From: Oscheius tipulae
Lineage: Eukaryota > Nematoda > Chromadorea > Rhabditida > Rhabditidae
Assembly: GCA_037178975.1 (NCBI GenBank)
Contig: JASJZH010000005.1
Location: 4,588,001-4,652,000 of the forward strand
Length of the DNA: 64,000 nucleotides
Reading direction: 5' to 3'
The notes beneath the pieces were generated by a model. The model worked only from the letters and a program-made list of their open reading frames with translations. It made no database searches and had not been told where the DNA came from. Positions 1-11,057 of this stretch are shown in pieces; position 1 is the first letter of the stretch; every line of letters begins with the position of its first letter. Position numbers and translations under genes: made by a program.

Positions 1-305
1 AACAACGGTAAAGTTCATTCATATCGGTAACTTTCCTATATTTCTCATATAATTAGGGGTTCATGAACACGCTGAATCCGAAAAACAGTAACTCTGAAAT
101 GAGTGAATTAGCAAATTCGAATTTGCTGTTACAATTAAGAAACGAAATTAAGAAACTGGAAAATGAGGCAAAAGGACGGCAAAAATTTAAACGAAGGGGG
201 ACGACCGCCGAACTATTACCTAAATACCTTTCCGCACAGGAAAAAGTCGAGAAGATGTCTCAGAAGAACTTTGTCTCCTATGCCCAGACTATCAAATACT
301 GTTAG
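1..305 (+). repeat. dispersed repeat copy 1 with small ORF
   Basis: A lysine-rich 80-codon ORF (63-305) sits in a segment that recurs in degraded form at about 49326-49515. Shared landmarks are aacaacggtaaa near the start, acacgctgaat, and a block around 175-225 encoding RQKFKRRGTTAELLP; the second copy reads RQKVKRRG and is then frameshifted. That one copy is open and the other broken suggests a mobile or once-coding repeat. I do not recognise the protein. The left end lies outside the window. Confidence 0.5.
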
Positions 306-332
306 AAAAGAACAAACTGGTTAAAACAATAC

Positions 333-338
333 TTTATT
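333..338 (-). terminator. poly(A) signal of the pseudophosphatase gene
   Basis: AATAAA on the minus strand, 16-21 nt downstream of the stop codon at 354-356. Confidence 0.6.
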
Positions 339-353
339 GAAAATGGGTGTAAT

Positions 354-2833
354 TCAGTCGAGAGGTCTGTTGGGGTTGTCGCTGAATTTGCTTTTCTTCT
401 GGACGGCAGGCTGTCTAGCCGACTTCTTGGGTCCGACCTTTTTATGGTCCTCCCTCTTCTTGATCTCCCTTTTGTGCTTCAGCAGCTCGTCCGCAGTGTA
501 TAGTCCGAAGCGGCCCATCCTGTTGAGTGTGGCATTCATCTCTCGGTCGATGTAGAGGGAGGCACCACCTTCGTTCCCGGCAAGGACACCTGGGACTGAC
601 CAGAGGTTCAGGATGGAATTGTTGATGAACTGAAAGTGCGTGAGTGAGAGATAGAGACTAGAAACAAAAGACAAGAGAAATGGAAAGAGACTCACCAGGT
701 AGCCACTAGTACAGACATTCCTGGCCCGGACGAAGAGGGAGATGGTCTGATCCGCGTTCCTGCAGGGTAGATCCGGACGGGTATCTTTCGAGAAGCTGCG
801 GCCACGACATCCTGGAATGGGTCCCTCCTGCGGACCACCTTGACTGAAAATGAGCTGGGCGGCTATGGATCCCTCCTTGATGCTGTAAAGAGGACGCTTG
901 ACAGCGGCCAACTCCTTCAGTTCCTTCAGGGTCCAGGGGAAGCCGCCGTGACTGCAGAAGACGGGACCAATGGTGGCAGCCAGAGGCATGAAGGCACAGG
1001 CGCGGAAGAGGATCTCCTGGAATATGTTTGTTAATGTCATAAAGAGAAAGAACTAACTTGAAGACTGTCGGAGATCCTGATGGCAAATCGGTCCTGCTCC
1101 AATCGCATCGGCTTCGATTCGGCTGCTCCTCTCAGCACGAAGACATGGTTTGGCATCAGGGCCTTCATGGCAAAGATGAGGGCGATAGTCTCTAGACTGT
1201 AGGGATCGCTCTCATTAAAAATTCCTCCAAGGAAGAGGACTTTCCGCTTCGGAGGCCAGCCGTTCTTATGCATCCAGCGGAAGAGGTCCCCGTAACTTCC
1301 CTCCAGATTGCCGTAGATGCTGATGTCCGGCTGGAGGTCAAGAAGAGTCGGTTCGCCGCTGAAGATGTTCGCGGCCGTGTCGAAGAGGTCACCGAGTTCC
1401 ACCGGGTCGAAGTCATACCGGTACGGGCCGTGCTCGACCAGTCTCTGGGCCAGGTGCTCCAACTTGGTCGGAATCTCTCTTCTGATCTGTAATGTAACCG
1501 TTAATTCAATGTCTGTCTGTGTTTTTGTGTCGCTCAGTTTGTCAGTCCATCAATCTACCCATCCCCACTCACCTTGCACGGCTCCAGCTCGCATCTCTGG
1601 AATAGGCGGCAGACGTCGTTGAATATGAGCTCCTTGTAGGGCTTCTCCTCGTCTCCCTGCTCTCCTTCCTCAGTGACAGTTTCAGGCAACGGTGCCGACC
1701 CGCTCAGACGAGCCACCATCATTAAATGCGTCGACGAGTTGGTGCCGTACTTGTAGGAGCAATTCATGTCTTTGACCGTCTGCTGCATTTTCTTCAGCGA
1801 AGAGAATTGCATCGACTGGCTGACCATCTCCCTGACTTCCTTGATTCGGCGCTTGTTGGCCTCGGGCCCGCCGATGTTGTCGTCCAAAAAGCCCGGGTTC
1901 TCGGCACGCAAGACTCCACGCTGATGGCGCTCAAAGAGTCTGTAAGATGTTAGATTGTAACTGTAAAAGGAAAAGACTCACTTTCCACTGCTCATCGGGA
2001 TGAGACCGGCCATCGTGATGAAGAAGGCAATAAGAATAGGCAATCCATACTCTCCAAACTGTGTGGTCGTTTCGTCCTTCTTGACCTCGAGACGGACGAA
2101 GGTGAACAACGGATCCTCGACCTCGTTGCAGAAGTTGTCCGAGCAGCAGACAGCGGCTCCCGTGTAATTCTTTCCGTGGATGGGCAGGGTAATGGTTTCC
2201 CAGAAGTAGATGCCATTGTCGATGCATTGGCGGGGTAGTTTGTGACCGTAGGCACATCCGTACTTCAGATATCCCTTTTCGGTGGCTGTCGACGGCGCGG
2301 CCAGGTAGATGCAGAAGGGGAAGAAGCCGGTACTGGCGTATCTGGGACACTTCTCGTAGGTGAAGGTGCCGTCACGGTTGCGATGATTGGCGCAGATCAA
2401 GTAGTCCTGCAAGAATCAAACGAGTCGAAGTATAGGGAGACAGTTGACAGGGACTGGACAGAGAGGAGAGTAATGAACAAATTCAGGGAATGATTGGAGA
2501 ACAGGGATAGAGACAGAAAACAGTGGGCATTGAACAGGCTGAAAAATTGGTAGTGGGTAGAGTGGACAGATTAGACAGAATGGTTAGTGCAAATTTGACA
2601 GACTGTGATAAAAGAAGTAAACTTACCGAATAGAGCTGATCGAAGAGGATCGTGTCGTCCTTCTTCTTTTGATCCGTTACTGTCGTGGCTCCTGGCTGCG
2701 TAGTCATTCCATTCAGCTCTGTCGTCGGCGTGGTAGTGGTAAAAGTGAAGCTGCTCTGTCCCGCTGCACAGCAGATGAGGCCAAGGAGGAGTAGATGGGG
2801 AAGCAGCATCTCTTGGGCGAATTTGACTCTCAT
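354..2833 (-). CDS. three-finger ectodomain / TM / PP1-like pseudophosphatase
   Basis: Six exons (2627-2833, 1982-2406, 1573-1939, 1058-1486, 696-1016, 354-629) join in frame to 674 residues. A signal peptide (LLLLGLICCAAG) is followed by a Thr-rich linker and a cysteine-rich three-finger domain (about 70-165) ending CCSDNFCN, as in activin-receptor-type ectodomains. One membrane segment lies at about 190-206. Residues about 334-620 align end to end with PP1-type Ser/Thr phosphatases, including SLETIALIFAMK and the late LWSVPGVLAGNEGGA strand. The metal and phosphate ligands are mostly gone: GDIHG reads GNLEG (392-396), GDYVDRG reads GGIFNES (419-425), GNHE reads GAAE (453-456), RAHQ reads RARN; only the SHGG histidine (about 499) remains. 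The tail is basic. It should therefore bind rather than dephosphorylate. Ligand and partners are unknown. Confidence 0.85.
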
Positions 2834-4729
2834 TGAAAGCGACTTTGTAATTTAACTTTGTAAAAAAACTTTTGCATTGCTTCGTAACTATCCTACCTTT
2901 ACAATTTGCCAGAGGCATCTGTTACACATGTCAACTCTAATCAGGGATGAACCTTGACAAGTGGGTGGTTTTTTTTTTTGGCTTGCGCTATCCCAGATTA
3001 GAGTTGACAAGGAAGCACCAATTCAAAATACAAAAAGTACTCTGTATTGTTCTTGAACACCAAAAGTATTTCAATTCATTGGAATTAGTTTCCGAGAGCA
3101 ACGCAATTATGAACCTGCTCGTAATTGAAACAGGCTCCGGTTACAGTATGAGTCTGAGTCACCCTGACTCAGACTCTGTTATGCGCCTAGTAATGGAACC
3201 GTTCTTTATTATGAAGCCTCTCAACCAAGTTTTCTCGTCGTCTCAGAAGTTTGTCTCCAATTTCTCCCCCCGCATTCCTTACCATCAGTTCTGCTCCTGC
3301 TCTGGCTCTCTTTTGAGTTGCGAACGACATTTCCAGCGAGTTTGATTGATATGTAACAGCACTTTACAGCTAACCCTGGCGTGTGTCGTCTCATCCAGCT
3401 GGCATTTGAGGGCGCTTATTAGAGAACGAGATGGTTTCTTCATCGACCCCATCTTTATCAAACTGCAAACATTGACTCTTATCACTTCCGTCTTTGAAAA
3501 CCCCTTACTCTTCCCTCTTTTCCGCTAAATGTGAGTCTGTGATCAAGTTGCCTCCTTTCTTTTTGAAAAGTGTCCAAACCAGTCACACAGTACTTTTTAC
3601 CTTTTGTGCGAATACTCTTAATTGCACTGTTCCAAAATGAGTTCACAGCAAGGACAGCTAGCGCCTCTCGATTATAACTATATTGACTTCTTGTTAAGAG
3701 TTCTGCTTATAAAACGTTTGTGTCCGATTTTAGATTGACGTTTTGTTAGAAGACAAAGAGAAGGAGGAAGAACTTCCGTCTAGAGCTCTCGTATATCTTC
3801 TGGATAGAGACAAGTAAGATTTTTTGCCTTGACTTCTGTTGAAAGAGAACGGGTGAGAAGCTCTTCCCAAAGAGAAATCCGAGCCCTTTGTGTGCAACAA
3901 CTGCAACACGGCCAGAGAGACGTCTATCTCACATTGATCCTAGTCTGATCTTTTCTTCCACTTTTACTCTGATCAGTCCATTCAGTAACTGCACTTCAGG
4001 GCAGACTCCTTGAAATACTACCTCTTTCTTACTTGACCCTCTCACAATGTAAAGTTGTTCAATATCTAACCATGAGCTCTGGGCAATGGGTAAAAAGATG
4101 ATTCAAGTCGATTTCATAGGCCAAACGCGATCTGTTTACACAACAGTTTCGATCGCGTGTCTCTTCCAGAACCTTTTGGATATGTTCACAACACCACAAC
4201 ATCTTCCAGTCTGGCAAACAGCTGATTGGTCAGTTGCCCCGAAAAATGTTCGTGCCTCGTCCTTCTCCCGTTTGTGTGCACTTTAGCTGTTTTCTAATTT
4301 GTTATTGATCAATTTACTCAATTTATCAGTAGAATTTAAACCAGATCAGTCTACCGTAAGGACTATTTCAGAATATTTCAGCATTGTTTACAATCCTAGC
4401 ACATAGAGTCGGTTGTTCAGATGATCTCTTTTCTATCTGACAAAAAGAAAAGCGTTCACCTTTTCGTTCTGTTCATTCATTCCGTTGAGATCCAAGTCAG
4501 TTCGAACACTCGTTGACATAAAAGATGCTCACCTTCCCGTTGAATCTATTCATTCCTGGTTGCTATGCAGTCTTCGCCCGCAGATTCCCAAGAACTTTTC
4601 TTTGCAAAAAAAAAAAACATAAATACCACCAGACAAGAGTTCATTTTTATTGACACAAATACCTTCCTCTGAGCAGCCAGTCTCATTTTCTCCAGAACCT
4701 TCACAACTTTCGTTTTAGGGCGGCCGGCG
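2834..4729. other. intergenic, no gene recognised
   Basis: About 1.9 kb upstream of the receptor pseudophosphatase. I found no exon with coding character. It holds the perfect 12-bp hairpin described at 3150-3176; otherwise A/T-rich unique DNA. Confidence 0.5.
3150..3176. promoter_or_regulatory. perfect palindrome carrying two AP-1-type sites
   Basis: gagtctgagtca and tgactcagactc form a perfect 12-bp stem around a ccc loop. The inner part of each arm is an AP-1/TRE consensus (TGAGTCA, TGACTCA). It lies about 320 bp upstream of the start codon at 2833. Regulatory use is inferred only. Confidence 0.4.
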
Positions 4730-5649
4730 ATGTGCCGATGGGCTCGAGCGCTGAGCCGCAGTATTTTTTCGGCGAGGACTACACCGCCCATGGAATCCAC
4801 ATTGTGGTTCGTTTTTCAAGGTGTCAATAGGGCAGTAAACCCGGAAAAGTGGGATCTCGGCCCTCTATTAGTCATTGGAAGTGCCGTCGGACAGGTGTCC
4901 TCTTTCCTCCGGATAGGATGTAAAGTGGTTCAATCAGAGTGTTCGGGGCAATGCTTTACTCTCAAAGATGATAATGTTTCCAGACCGCAGCTTATCTGGT
5001 TCTTCTCTTCGAAGCTCTTTCTCTACTGATCTCGTTGGTTGTTCTACCGCTTTCTGTAATCTCCTTCGACGTGTCGTCCGTCGTCACAGCTGTGGCTAAT
5101 GGCGGAGCTCTGCTCTTCGCCTTGATGGCTCTGATCAGACACAAACACAAATATCTTTGGCCTTTCATGGTTATCAAGGTGAACAACTTTCCTGTTTAGT
5201 ATTAACCATATTCACTTGACACACTCCCGTAGCGCAAGCCTTGATTACTCATATGCTGTGGCCTATTATTGGTAAAGAGCAATTTCTTTTCGAAAGTCAT
5301 ATTCTGTTTCAAACCCCATCTTTCAGGTCTCCGAGGTATTTCTCTACATCCTTCTCTTTCTCACAGCCTTGGTTTTAAGCTGTACTCGACCGTCAGCCTT
5401 GATCCACTTCATGCGATGGCGAGTCCGAACCATAGAACGTAAGCAAAGTCCTTTCTACCAAAAAGACTCTCTTCAGATGACAATCAGATCCTTCACATTG
5501 TCGCCCTACTGGTACTTTTTTTCCTCTATATCATCTACTGCATCACGGCCTTGAACATCATCCATAGGGCCTTCGTCTACATTCGTGAGAAGTGCATCTA
5601 TCTATACTTGGAGCAGCGACGACTCGCCTTCCAGCATATCATTATCTAA
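4730..5649 (+). CDS. four-TM membrane protein, uncharacterised
   Basis: Three exons are well supported: 4984-5178, 5327-5438 and 5477-5649, phase-consistent, ending ATT ATC TAA. They encode four hydrophobic segments (AAYLVLLFEALSLLISLVVL; TAVANGGALLFALMALI; VSEVFLYILLFLTALVL; ILHIVALLVLFFLYIIYCI) with the short basic loop RHKHKYLWPF between the second and third, the plan of small nematode LAPTM/DUF7027-like proteins. The first exon is uncertain; 4730-4894 fits by phase, but an ATG at 4739 in another frame also exists. A 39-nt stretch at about 5230-5270 has exon-like borders yet brings a stop codon in frame, so I treat it as intronic. The gene ends 64 bp from the oppositely oriented gene at 5714. 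Confidence 0.55.
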
Positions 5650-5713
5650 CCTTCACAAGAAGCTCAATCTACTGTGATTTCCAAATGTTCACTCAGCAAC
5701 AAAGTTGTCTTCA

Positions 5714-6198
5714 TTATTCGAGTACTGTCGTCTGGTTGATGGTGTCTTCGGGCATAGAGCGAGAGCGACGCGGTGAGAATCGTTGTGGAAGGACACGACC
5801 ACTTTCCTCGTCCTCACGGAATCCTGGAGCAAAAGGTTTGGGGTCAAATCGGAGATTTAGAGGAAAATTGGCCGAACTAGAAACATAAAAGGACTTACGT
5901 GAAGTGATGTGTGCTCGGACGATTTCCCTCAATGGATCCAGCTTGTACCCATACCTAAACCACTATTTCCTTCCCTAATCTCCACACCATACCTTCTCAA
6001 CAAGCTCTGTACCCATTTCGGATTTGTACAGGCTGCAGGCGAGACGATCCAAAAGGCAACGGAGACAGTTGTGCCAACAACTGAGAGTAGTGAGAGATAG
6101 AGACCAAAGTTGAAACGTTGGATGTCGATCAAGGCCAAAATTAGACCGACAATTCCGATGAGAAGCCAGAAAAAGGTGGCTAGGCATGCGTAAAACAT
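5714..6198 (-). CDS. small two-TM protein, uncharacterised
   Basis: Exons 6013-6198, 5899-5962 and 5714-5823 sum to 360 nt (119 residues). The first exon carries two membrane segments (ATFFWLLIGIVGLILALI and YLSLLSVVGTTVSVAFWIV). The remainder is a polar, arginine-rich tail (RVLPQRFSPRRSRSMPED). Introns are 50 and 75 nt. It starts at the first ATG of the hydrophobic exon. No family recognised; a tetraspan-like topology with only half the segments is seen. It converges with the four-TM gene at 4730-5649. Confidence 0.6.
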
Positions 6199-6265
6199 GA
6201 AGAAGGATGAGTGACAGGACTAACGAAGTCAATTAGACGAGGAGAGAGATTTTAGGGAAAGAAGA

Positions 6266-6271
6266 TTTATT
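6266..6271 (-). terminator. poly(A) signal of the His/acid-rich repeat gene
   Basis: AATAAA on the minus strand about 130 nt beyond the proposed stop at 6403. Confidence 0.5.
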
Positions 6272-6402
6272 GAGCTAAAGCAAGTAGAAACCGCGTTTAA
6301 AAGGGAAATACTCATCTGTTGCTACTAGTAGAAAGGGGGAGAAACACAGTTTGAAGATCAAAATATGAAAAGGGGGAAAAGTGCGAAGCTCTCTACACTC
6401 TT

Positions 6403-9395
6403 TTAAAGCGACGACACGTTATGCTGCTGTTGCTCCGACTCTTCCATCACAGATTCGTGCACGACGTTCCCGTTCTGAGACAACCTATAGAAACCACATT
6501 ATTGGATATCTAAAAGTAAAAACTACTTGGCGGTCGAGTGACTGTGACTTGTCTCCCGCATATCATCATCGTCGTTGTTATTACGATCATCAGCGTGCTG
6601 AAACCCATTGGATAAGGTAGTCAGCCTGTTGCCTACCTCCATATGGTTACTCTTCACACTCCAAGCAGCTTCGGAAGTTCTGTCCTCCTCCGGTTCATGA
6701 TGACCGTCTTCTTTGTACGAATGCTCAAACTCGGCTGGAGAGGCATTATACACTGAGCGGGTCATTGGATCATCTGAACAAGACTCTTTCAAAAACGATT
6801 CTCGAAACAGTACCATGATTCTCGTGAATGATCATACTGTCAGTGCTCATCTTGTCGTCTTCTTCAGGCTCACTCGGTGGTCGAGGAGTGGGACCGGTAG
6901 TTATGATCACGACGTGATGATGGAGGCTGTCCTGTTCATCGTGACTGAGATTCTCGGCGATTTCTACAGGCTCAATCTCGATGGAATGGCGATGATGATG
7001 CTCTTCCATATGCTCATCAGCTGGAATCTCGAAAGCTTCCGGTAGTTTGTCTTCGTGTCCATGATCGATCAGTCCTTCTGTGGAAACCTCGAACGCTTCA
7101 GCCGGATGTTCCGATCGAACTGGCGAAGAAGGAGGAGATGGCTCTCGATGAACATCAGTCGGGATCTCGAAATCTTCTGCATGTATATCTTCCTCATGAC
7201 GAGATTCATGTCCTTGACTGGAAGGCGAACGAGGAGGAGATGGCTCGGCGTGACCATGATCCAGATCCGAAGGAATGTCGAAAGCGTCAGTTCCAGCATG
7301 AGGAGCCTCTTCCTCGTGATGAATTGGAGGAGATGGTTCCCGTTCGTTTAGATCAGGAATCTCATAAGTGTGCGCCAAATCATGATGTTTGGGACGAGAT
7401 TCGTGTTCAGAAACTGGTGGAGATTGACGGTCAACCAGTTCATCAGCTGGGATTGCAAAAGCCTCGGGCTCATGTTCTGTTCGGACTGGAGATGATGGAG
7501 GCGACTGATGATCATCAACAGGGACTTCTGGAGACTTGTGGTCGTCAGAGAGAGCAGGAGAGACAGCCTTTTGACTTTGAACATCATGTTCCGACTCAGG
7601 AATGCTTCTCTTCCTTCTCTCCTCATGTGGCTCGGACCTAGCTGGGGAAGCCAATGGGGAATGCTCATGTTCAACCAATTCATCGGCAGGCACTTCAAAT
7701 GCCTCGGCAGGACGATCTTCCTCCTGATGCTTGAAATTCTCTGAGGCGGACATCAGAGAGGAACGACGGAGTTCATCGTTTGCAATCTCAAATGGTTCAG
7801 GTTCGTGTACCGACTCTTCGCGGACTGATTCCTCGTGCTCCAGGTGATGCTGCTGAATCTCATGATCATGTTCTGAACGGACTGGAGAAGCTAGTGGAGA
7901 ATGCTGTGAAGCCACATCGTCTGCCGGTACTTCAAAAGCCTCTGGAGACTTGTGTCCTTCTTCAGATCGGACTGGAGAAGCCAACGGAGACTGATGATGT
8001 TCGACCAGCTCGTCAGCTGGAACCTCAAAAGCCTCAGCCGGGCGATCCTCCTCGTGATCAGAGTGTCTAGACTCGTGCTCAGAGCGGACAGGGGACGGCA
8101 ACGGAGACTGATGATGGTCGACTAGTTCTTCTGTGGAGACTTTGAAAGCTTCAGCTGGTCGCTCTTCTTCGTGATAGAACTCATTATTGGAGTGTTCAGA
8201 TTGAACTGGAACTTCGTCATGATGATGATCAACCAATTCTTCGGTAGAGACCTCAAATGCTTCGGCCGGTCGCTCCTCTTCATGATGGGCTTCGTGATAA
8301 GAATGCTCGGATCTCACAGGAGAAGCTGGTGCTTCTTCAGTCGAGACCTCAAAAGCCTCAGCTGGCCTCTCCTCTTCGTGATGAGAATCCTGTGCACTGT
8401 GCTCCGATCGGACTGGAGATCCGAGAGGTGAGTGATGATGTTCGACCAGTCCTTCCGTTGAGATCTCAAAGGCTTCTGCTACCTCCTCGCGGTGAGGTTC
8501 TTTGGGAGAAGAAGGAGGTAAAGGATGTTCTTCGTGTTGTTCATCTTGATCCTCCTCAGCATACTCTGGTTCACTTTCATCCTCCGAGACACTCCTCTTT
8601 CCTCGACCATGATGTTCATCCTCATGGTGGTCTTCATGATAAACCAGTTCAGCAGGATGTTCATCATTTTCTGATCGGACAGGGGATGCCAAAGGAGATG
8701 GCTGATTTTCGACCAAATCATCGGTTGGGACTTCAAAGGCTTCAGCTGGGTGAGTTTCCTCGTGCTCAATGTGATGTTGATTGACATCCTCCTCATGGTG
8801 AGATTGTACGGGAGAGGTTGGAGGGGAGGGCTCTTTCTCAACCGGGATCTCGAAGGCATCAGGAGAATGACGATCCACTGGATCTTCCTCGTGATGAATA
8901 GGTTTTGGTGAGACTGGTGGAGAAACATGAGTTTCGATTTCAACTGGCGGAAGCTCCTTGGGAGAAGGACTTCGAACAGCAGTTATGGCTGCTACGGCTG
9001 CTGCAGTGGCAATTCCTCCTAAAATTTAGATTTTCTGAAATGTGAAAACACAAAATACCAGCAGCAACGGCCGGAAGAACCACAGCTGTCTTTTTCTGCG
9101 AACTGGTAGTTTCCTTCTTCTGGACAGAACGAGACCGATTTCCAGCTGGTGGAAGACGAGGAACAGGAGCAGAAGCCGGTGGTTTAGTGGCTGCAGACTT
9201 GGATTTTGACCGAGCTGGTATGGGTGGGAGGCGCGAGTGGGAATCTGGAAGGAAACAATACAAATAGCCTAGGTTTCTGCACGTACTACCTCGTCGTTTC
9301 GGAGGTGGACAGCTGGTACGACTGGAATCGGCACGTCTCTCTCCCGTCGACAGTTTTCTGGTCCGCATGTTGTTGATGCTCCTGTAAACGGTCAT
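6403..9395 (-). CDS. acidic His-rich repeat protein with internal TM
   Basis: Six exons (9290-9395, 9059-9244, 6814-9018, 6637-6773, 6527-6597, 6403-6484) sum to 2,787 nt, exactly 929 codons. Residues 1-85 are basic and Pro/Ser-rich. A hydrophobic Ala/Val stretch (about 85-110, VVLPAVAAGGIATAAAVAAI) could be a membrane anchor. The rest is built from degenerate repeats of roughly 30-45 residues, each with a core like AEAFEVSTEELVDHH then SPLASPVRSEH, very rich in Glu, Asp and His. At least a dozen units are visible. The last two short exons keep the acidic, Asn/Asp/Gln-rich character. If the intron at 6485-6526 is not removed, translation stops at 6524. Function unknown: a disordered scaffold, a divalent-metal-binding matrix protein or a phospho-target (many SP sites) are all possible. 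Confidence 0.75.
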
Positions 9396-9678
9396 GTAAA
9401 ACGTTCTTGAGAGGCAGCTGCAGTGAGGCCAGCCTACGATCTGTTCAAGGGACTAGTGAGACCTTCCACGGTACAGTAGGGATAAGAATTGTTCTACACC
9501 ACTTAGTCTCACCAGAGCCCTCAGAACAGACGCAACACAATAAGAAAGAGATAGGAGGAGAGGCAACTTAGAAATGAACTGTGAGGGAAGCACAACACGG
9601 GGCAGAGGCTCAGCTGCCGTGCCGCACAACACGCAGCCAAAAATATATTAGCCAATAAGTGAAGCTGTATACGAACGG
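9396..9678. promoter_or_regulatory. 5' flank of the repeat-protein gene
   Basis: 283 bp between the start codon at 9395 and the stop codon of the next minus-strand gene (9679). No other ORF; contains a GC-rich stretch at about 9590-9640. Close same-strand spacing would permit an operon, but I see no intercistronic signal I can name. Confidence 0.3.
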
Positions 9679-11057
9679 TTAGTACCTCAGCGGCTCTTGG
9701 AGCGTGCTAGCGGGGGCTGACGCTGTGAGACTCGGTAGAGACCTAGAAGCGCCCGCGTTGCACCATTTTGTAAATTCGAGAAAAAGAGAGAAGTCTTTCT
9801 AAAGAAGCGGAAAAGCTGAAACTGACCTTCGACGGAAGAACCAAGAGCCGTGAGCGACTGGCGGAGCCCGGGCAACGGAATGCGTACCGAAGGAGATCTC
9901 TCGAAAACGTTCCAGACGCTCCAGTTGACTCTTTAGACTCTCTTGATAGGCCAACAAAGTGGGATCGTCCATCTTAAAGAGACTTTGTTTTTCAAAGACA
10001 AGAGTGACTCGCCTTGTGAAGATAGTTGAAACGCTTGACATTGGCCGAGAGTCGTTGGAAGGCGTCTCGGCCTCGGCGACTTTCAGGGACGGCGTGTTGG
10101 GTCTCAATCTCGACTAGGTTGTCCTTGCTCTCAAAGGACGTCGATGATCGTCTCTGTCGCGTGTTCCCCGAATCCCTTCGCCCTCGACTCATGCTCCGAC
10201 TCGGCTTCGTCCGTCGGAAACTTTCCGGCGACTGTCCAGTTCGAATCCGACGACAGGTTTCTACTTTCTCAGCCGCGTCCAGTTTTCGTCGGAGCTCGGC
10301 CATTTTCATGAGCTGAGCTTCGCGATTCTTCAACATCATGTCCATCATGGCATGGTGACGAGCATAGACTTCATCGCCGTTCTGCTGAGGAGCCATCTGG
10401 AAGTTTGAGGATTGACCTGGGTGCGAGTCCCTATCTCTCTACCTGGTAGCTTTGGAAATAGCCCCCCTCTCATTCATTCACAGCCCTCTAACAAACAACC
10501 AGTACATTTGTCACGCAGGTAGTGTCTCGCAATTCGATCCGCCCGAAACGGCCTGCGCAAACAGTAATTGGTCGTCGTTCACCCCTTCTCCCTCTCTCTC
10601 CATGACCAGGTGCCCGCGAGATAAATAATCAAATCCGAGCCTGGTGTGAATGGACGGCACGTTTACCGTCTCTGCTCAAGGTTAACTGAGCTACCTAATT
10701 GTTGCTGGTTATGAGGCATTGTGTTCTGGATAAACAAAAAGCTCTGAGAGTCCGAATCTGTATTGTGAGCTGTCGTCTTGACTTTTGTAGAAACACTTTC
10801 AGATCCAGTTTGAGCGACTATATAGTAGTTCCAGGCCGAACCCTTTTGGCCATTTGTCTTCCCTCTAGTCAAAGGCTCCCTCGGACTAATTGACGCCCCA
10901 GGCGACAGCAAAAAAGGAAGAGGGCCTAAAATCTCGAGGGAAGAAAACATACCAGTCCCATCTTCCTCAGATGTTTTTGCATGTGTGGCGAGGCAAAGTA
11001 CTGTCGGAGGTGGACATCGTAGAGAGGGTTGTAGTAGTCTAACGGACTGTCCCCCAT
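9679..11057 (-). CDS. coiled-coil protein with ERICH3-like N-terminus
   Basis: Exons 10953-11057, 10013-10396, 9827-9972 and 9679-9742 join in frame to 232 residues. Exon 1 encodes YYNPLYDVHLRQYFASPHMQ then KHLRKMGL, recalling the N-terminal block of glutamate-rich protein 3 (ERICH3), a cilium-associated protein. Exon 2 starts right after ttccag with ATGGCTCC, continues with a helical stretch (REAQLMKMAELRRKLDAAEK) and then Ser/Arg-rich low complexity. Exon 3 has a second short helix (YQESLKSQLERLERFREI). The 40-nt intron 9973-10012 uses a GC donor (gcgagt). The first intron, 10397-10952, is unusually long here (556 nt). ERICH3 relatedness is from memory of the family and is tentative. Confidence 0.6.

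Noticed and set aside
7138-8784. Long plus-strand ORFs opposite the His/acid-rich repeat gene
   Set aside because: They mirror the repeats of the minus-strand coding exon and have no splice context or consistent composition.
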